This document shows positions 5,113 to 6,079 of a stretch of DNA of 6,079 nt, in pieces (positions within the stretch are counted from its first letter, which is position 1; each line of letters opens with the position of its first letter). The stretch lies in NCBI GenBank assembly GCA_028067895.1, contig JAPTUI010000305.1, forward strand, positions 1 through 6,079. Direction: 5' to 3'. The notes beneath the pieces are model-generated. The model saw only the letters and a program-made list of their open reading frames with translations. It was not told the DNA's origin and searched no databases. A program made the position numbers and the translations under genes. The DNA is from Pseudomonadota bacterium. GTDB lineage: Bacteria; Pseudomonadota; Gammaproteobacteria; Steroidobacterales; Steroidobacteraceae.

Positions 5113-6079
5113 TCAGAGCGCACCTGGGACGCGCTCCGCACCATCCGGCGGGGCCTGCGCCGCCGGAATCCTCCCCGTCCGCGCACTCTCACCGCCCGAA
5201 TCGGCGGTTATAGTTATACCCAATACAGCCAAGGCCGCCGCGGACGCGGCGGCGGAGTCCTCGGCCCGGATGAGAACCCAGCGGCGGGTGCGGGTCGTCA
5301 CGCAGACGCCGTGAGCGTCGAGGTGAACGCCGACCGTCCGGCGACGAGTGACAGTCACCACCGCGCGGCGCGTCAGGGCCGTCTCGACCTCGCGCACGTC
5401 ACGGACGAGATCGGGATCGTTGCCGACGGCCTCGAGAAGCGGGTCGATGAGATCGACCGGCGGCGTGTCGGGGCCGTGTGGTACCCCGCGCGTGGCGGCG
5501 AGGTCGCGGAGCCGGCGCGCGGCCTGCGCCTGCCCGGCTTCCACTTCGGTGTGGACTTCGGGGTCGGGGTGCGGGAACTCACGTTTCTCGGTCACCGTGG
5601 CGATCCGCGCGCGCGCTGCCGCGGCGGCACGATGGAAGGCAGCGTAGTCGCCGGCCCGCGCGTGTTTCGCGATCTCGCGAAACTCGGCGGGGGCACCATC
5701 GGGTAGTTTGCGGCGCATCTCATCCCACAGCCCCAGCATGCCCTTCGCGCCGCAAATCTGGTAGCCACGGACGCCCCACGTACTGCGCCAGGCATCGTTG
5801 CCCTCGAGCTCGTCCCCGGTGATGCATCGACTCAGTTTGCCGTCCGCGCACGCGACAGTCTTGCAGGCATAGGCCATGCAGTACTTTCCGACGGCGTCGA
5901 TCGAGCGCGCGCGTTCGATTTCCACCGTTGGTCCGCCGCCAAAGCATTTGGTCAGGATCTTCACGACCTCCTCGAGACGCGCCTCGGGGACGAAGAGCGG
6001 CAGGTGCCAATGCGTGCAGCCGTCCGCGTGCGCCTCGGCGTAACGCGGCGCGATCCAATCGATCCCCGCCTTGGCAAGC
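5113..6079 (-). CDS. Phage-type HUH replication endonuclease (Phage_GPA, P2 A-like), 5' end outside window
   Basis: The frame is open to the window edge, so at least 321 C-terminal residues are present and the start lies upstream. Proteins of this family nick the replication origin and attach covalently through tyrosine to begin rolling-circle replication of P2-like phages and related plasmids. Visible motifs in order: the metal-binding HUH motif as HWH within DGCTHWHLPLFV (HWH at 6012-6004); a YCMAYACK segment whose two tyrosines (5883-5881 and 5871-5869) are four residues apart, as in the paired catalytic tyrosines of P2 A; and TWGVRGYQ (5781-5758), a family-typical block after the tyrosines. 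The rest is Ala/Arg-rich with a beta-like VVTVTRRRTVGVHLDAHGV and TTRTRRW segment near the C-terminus. The tail after about 5255 (RAEDSAAASAAALAV onward) is low in complexity and may be non-native. It is on the same strand as the small exported protein, but no functional link is evident. Nothing in this part looks broken. Confidence 0.92.
   Translation of the reverse strand, partial: LAKAGIDWIAPRYAEAHADGCTHWHLPLFVPEARLEEVVKILTKCFGGGPTVEIERARSIDAVGKYCMAYACKTVACADGKLSRCITGDELEGNDAWRSTWGVRGYQICGAKGMLGLWDEMRRKLPDGAPAEFREIAKHARAGDYAAFHRAAAAARARIATVTEKREFPHPDPEVHTEVEAGQAQAARRLRDLAATRGVPHGPDTPPVDLIDPLLEAVGNDPDLVRDVREVETALTRRAVVTVTRRRTVGVHLDAHGVCVTTRTRRWVLIRAEDSAAASAAALAVLGITITADSGGESARTGRIPAAQAPPDGAERVPGAL
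5234..5253. repeat. 8-bp GC hairpin inside the 3' end of the replication gene
   Basis: Perfect arms gccgccgc (5234-5241) and gcggcggc (5246-5253) with a 4-base loop, in the Ala-rich stretch. A second hairpin, ccggcgg (5145-5151) with ccgccgg (5160-5166), lies nearer the stop. Between them 5207-5232 is abruptly A+T-rich. Confidence 0.6.

Noticed and set aside
4891..5706. 271-codon + strand open frame starting MANSPILLLATT
   Set aside because: It lies opposite the replication endonuclease, whose HUH and tyrosine motifs are unmistakable, and it is explained by high G+C at third positions. No recognisable domain.

Overview
The window looks like a high-GC proteobacterial chromosome segment. Xanthomonadales or Burkholderiales are the best guess, from the high G+C at third codon positions, the secreted HEYAE-type protein, the GloVer-repeat lipoprotein and the small exported protein with an NPNHHFSIRWG-like core. 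That assignment rests on remembered family distribution, not on a marker gene.

Layout. (1) Positions 1-680 are very GC-rich and hold a dense cluster of hairpins (115-431), followed by or overlapping an unrecognised + strand reading frame (212-679) with an acidic C-terminus. (2) Positions 680-1204 hold no convincing gene. G+C drops near 960-1060, where small palindromes lie; this is the likely promoter and leader of the next gene. (3) Positions 1205-4294 form a probable two-gene + strand unit. A secreted 512-residue protein carries a metalloprotease-like HEYAE motif. A 495-residue lipoprotein carries exactly seven GloVer (TIGR03803-like) repeats, suggesting a seven-bladed beta-propeller. Both have good ribosome-binding sites and lie only 63 bases apart. 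(4) Positions 4295-4508 separate convergent genes and hold a perfect 20-bp tandem duplication leading into a 14-bp inverted repeat, a candidate terminator. (5) On the - strand, 4509-4892 encodes a small exported protein that seems to have lost its last dozen residues to a TAG codon. (6) 5113-6079 (- strand, running off the window) is the C-terminal part of a phage-type HUH replication endonuclease (Phage_GPA, P2 A-like), with the HWH motif and the paired catalytic tyrosines.

Interpretation. The two GC-rich flanks (hairpin cluster and unknown ORF on the left, rolling-circle replication gene on the right) have a mobile-element flavour. The lower-GC middle encodes envelope or secreted proteins. 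The middle may be cargo of an integrated rolling-circle phage or plasmid, or it may be host chromosome next to a prophage remnant. The window alone does not decide this: no integrase, att site or structural phage gene is visible. The two + strand genes probably work at the cell surface or outside the cell.
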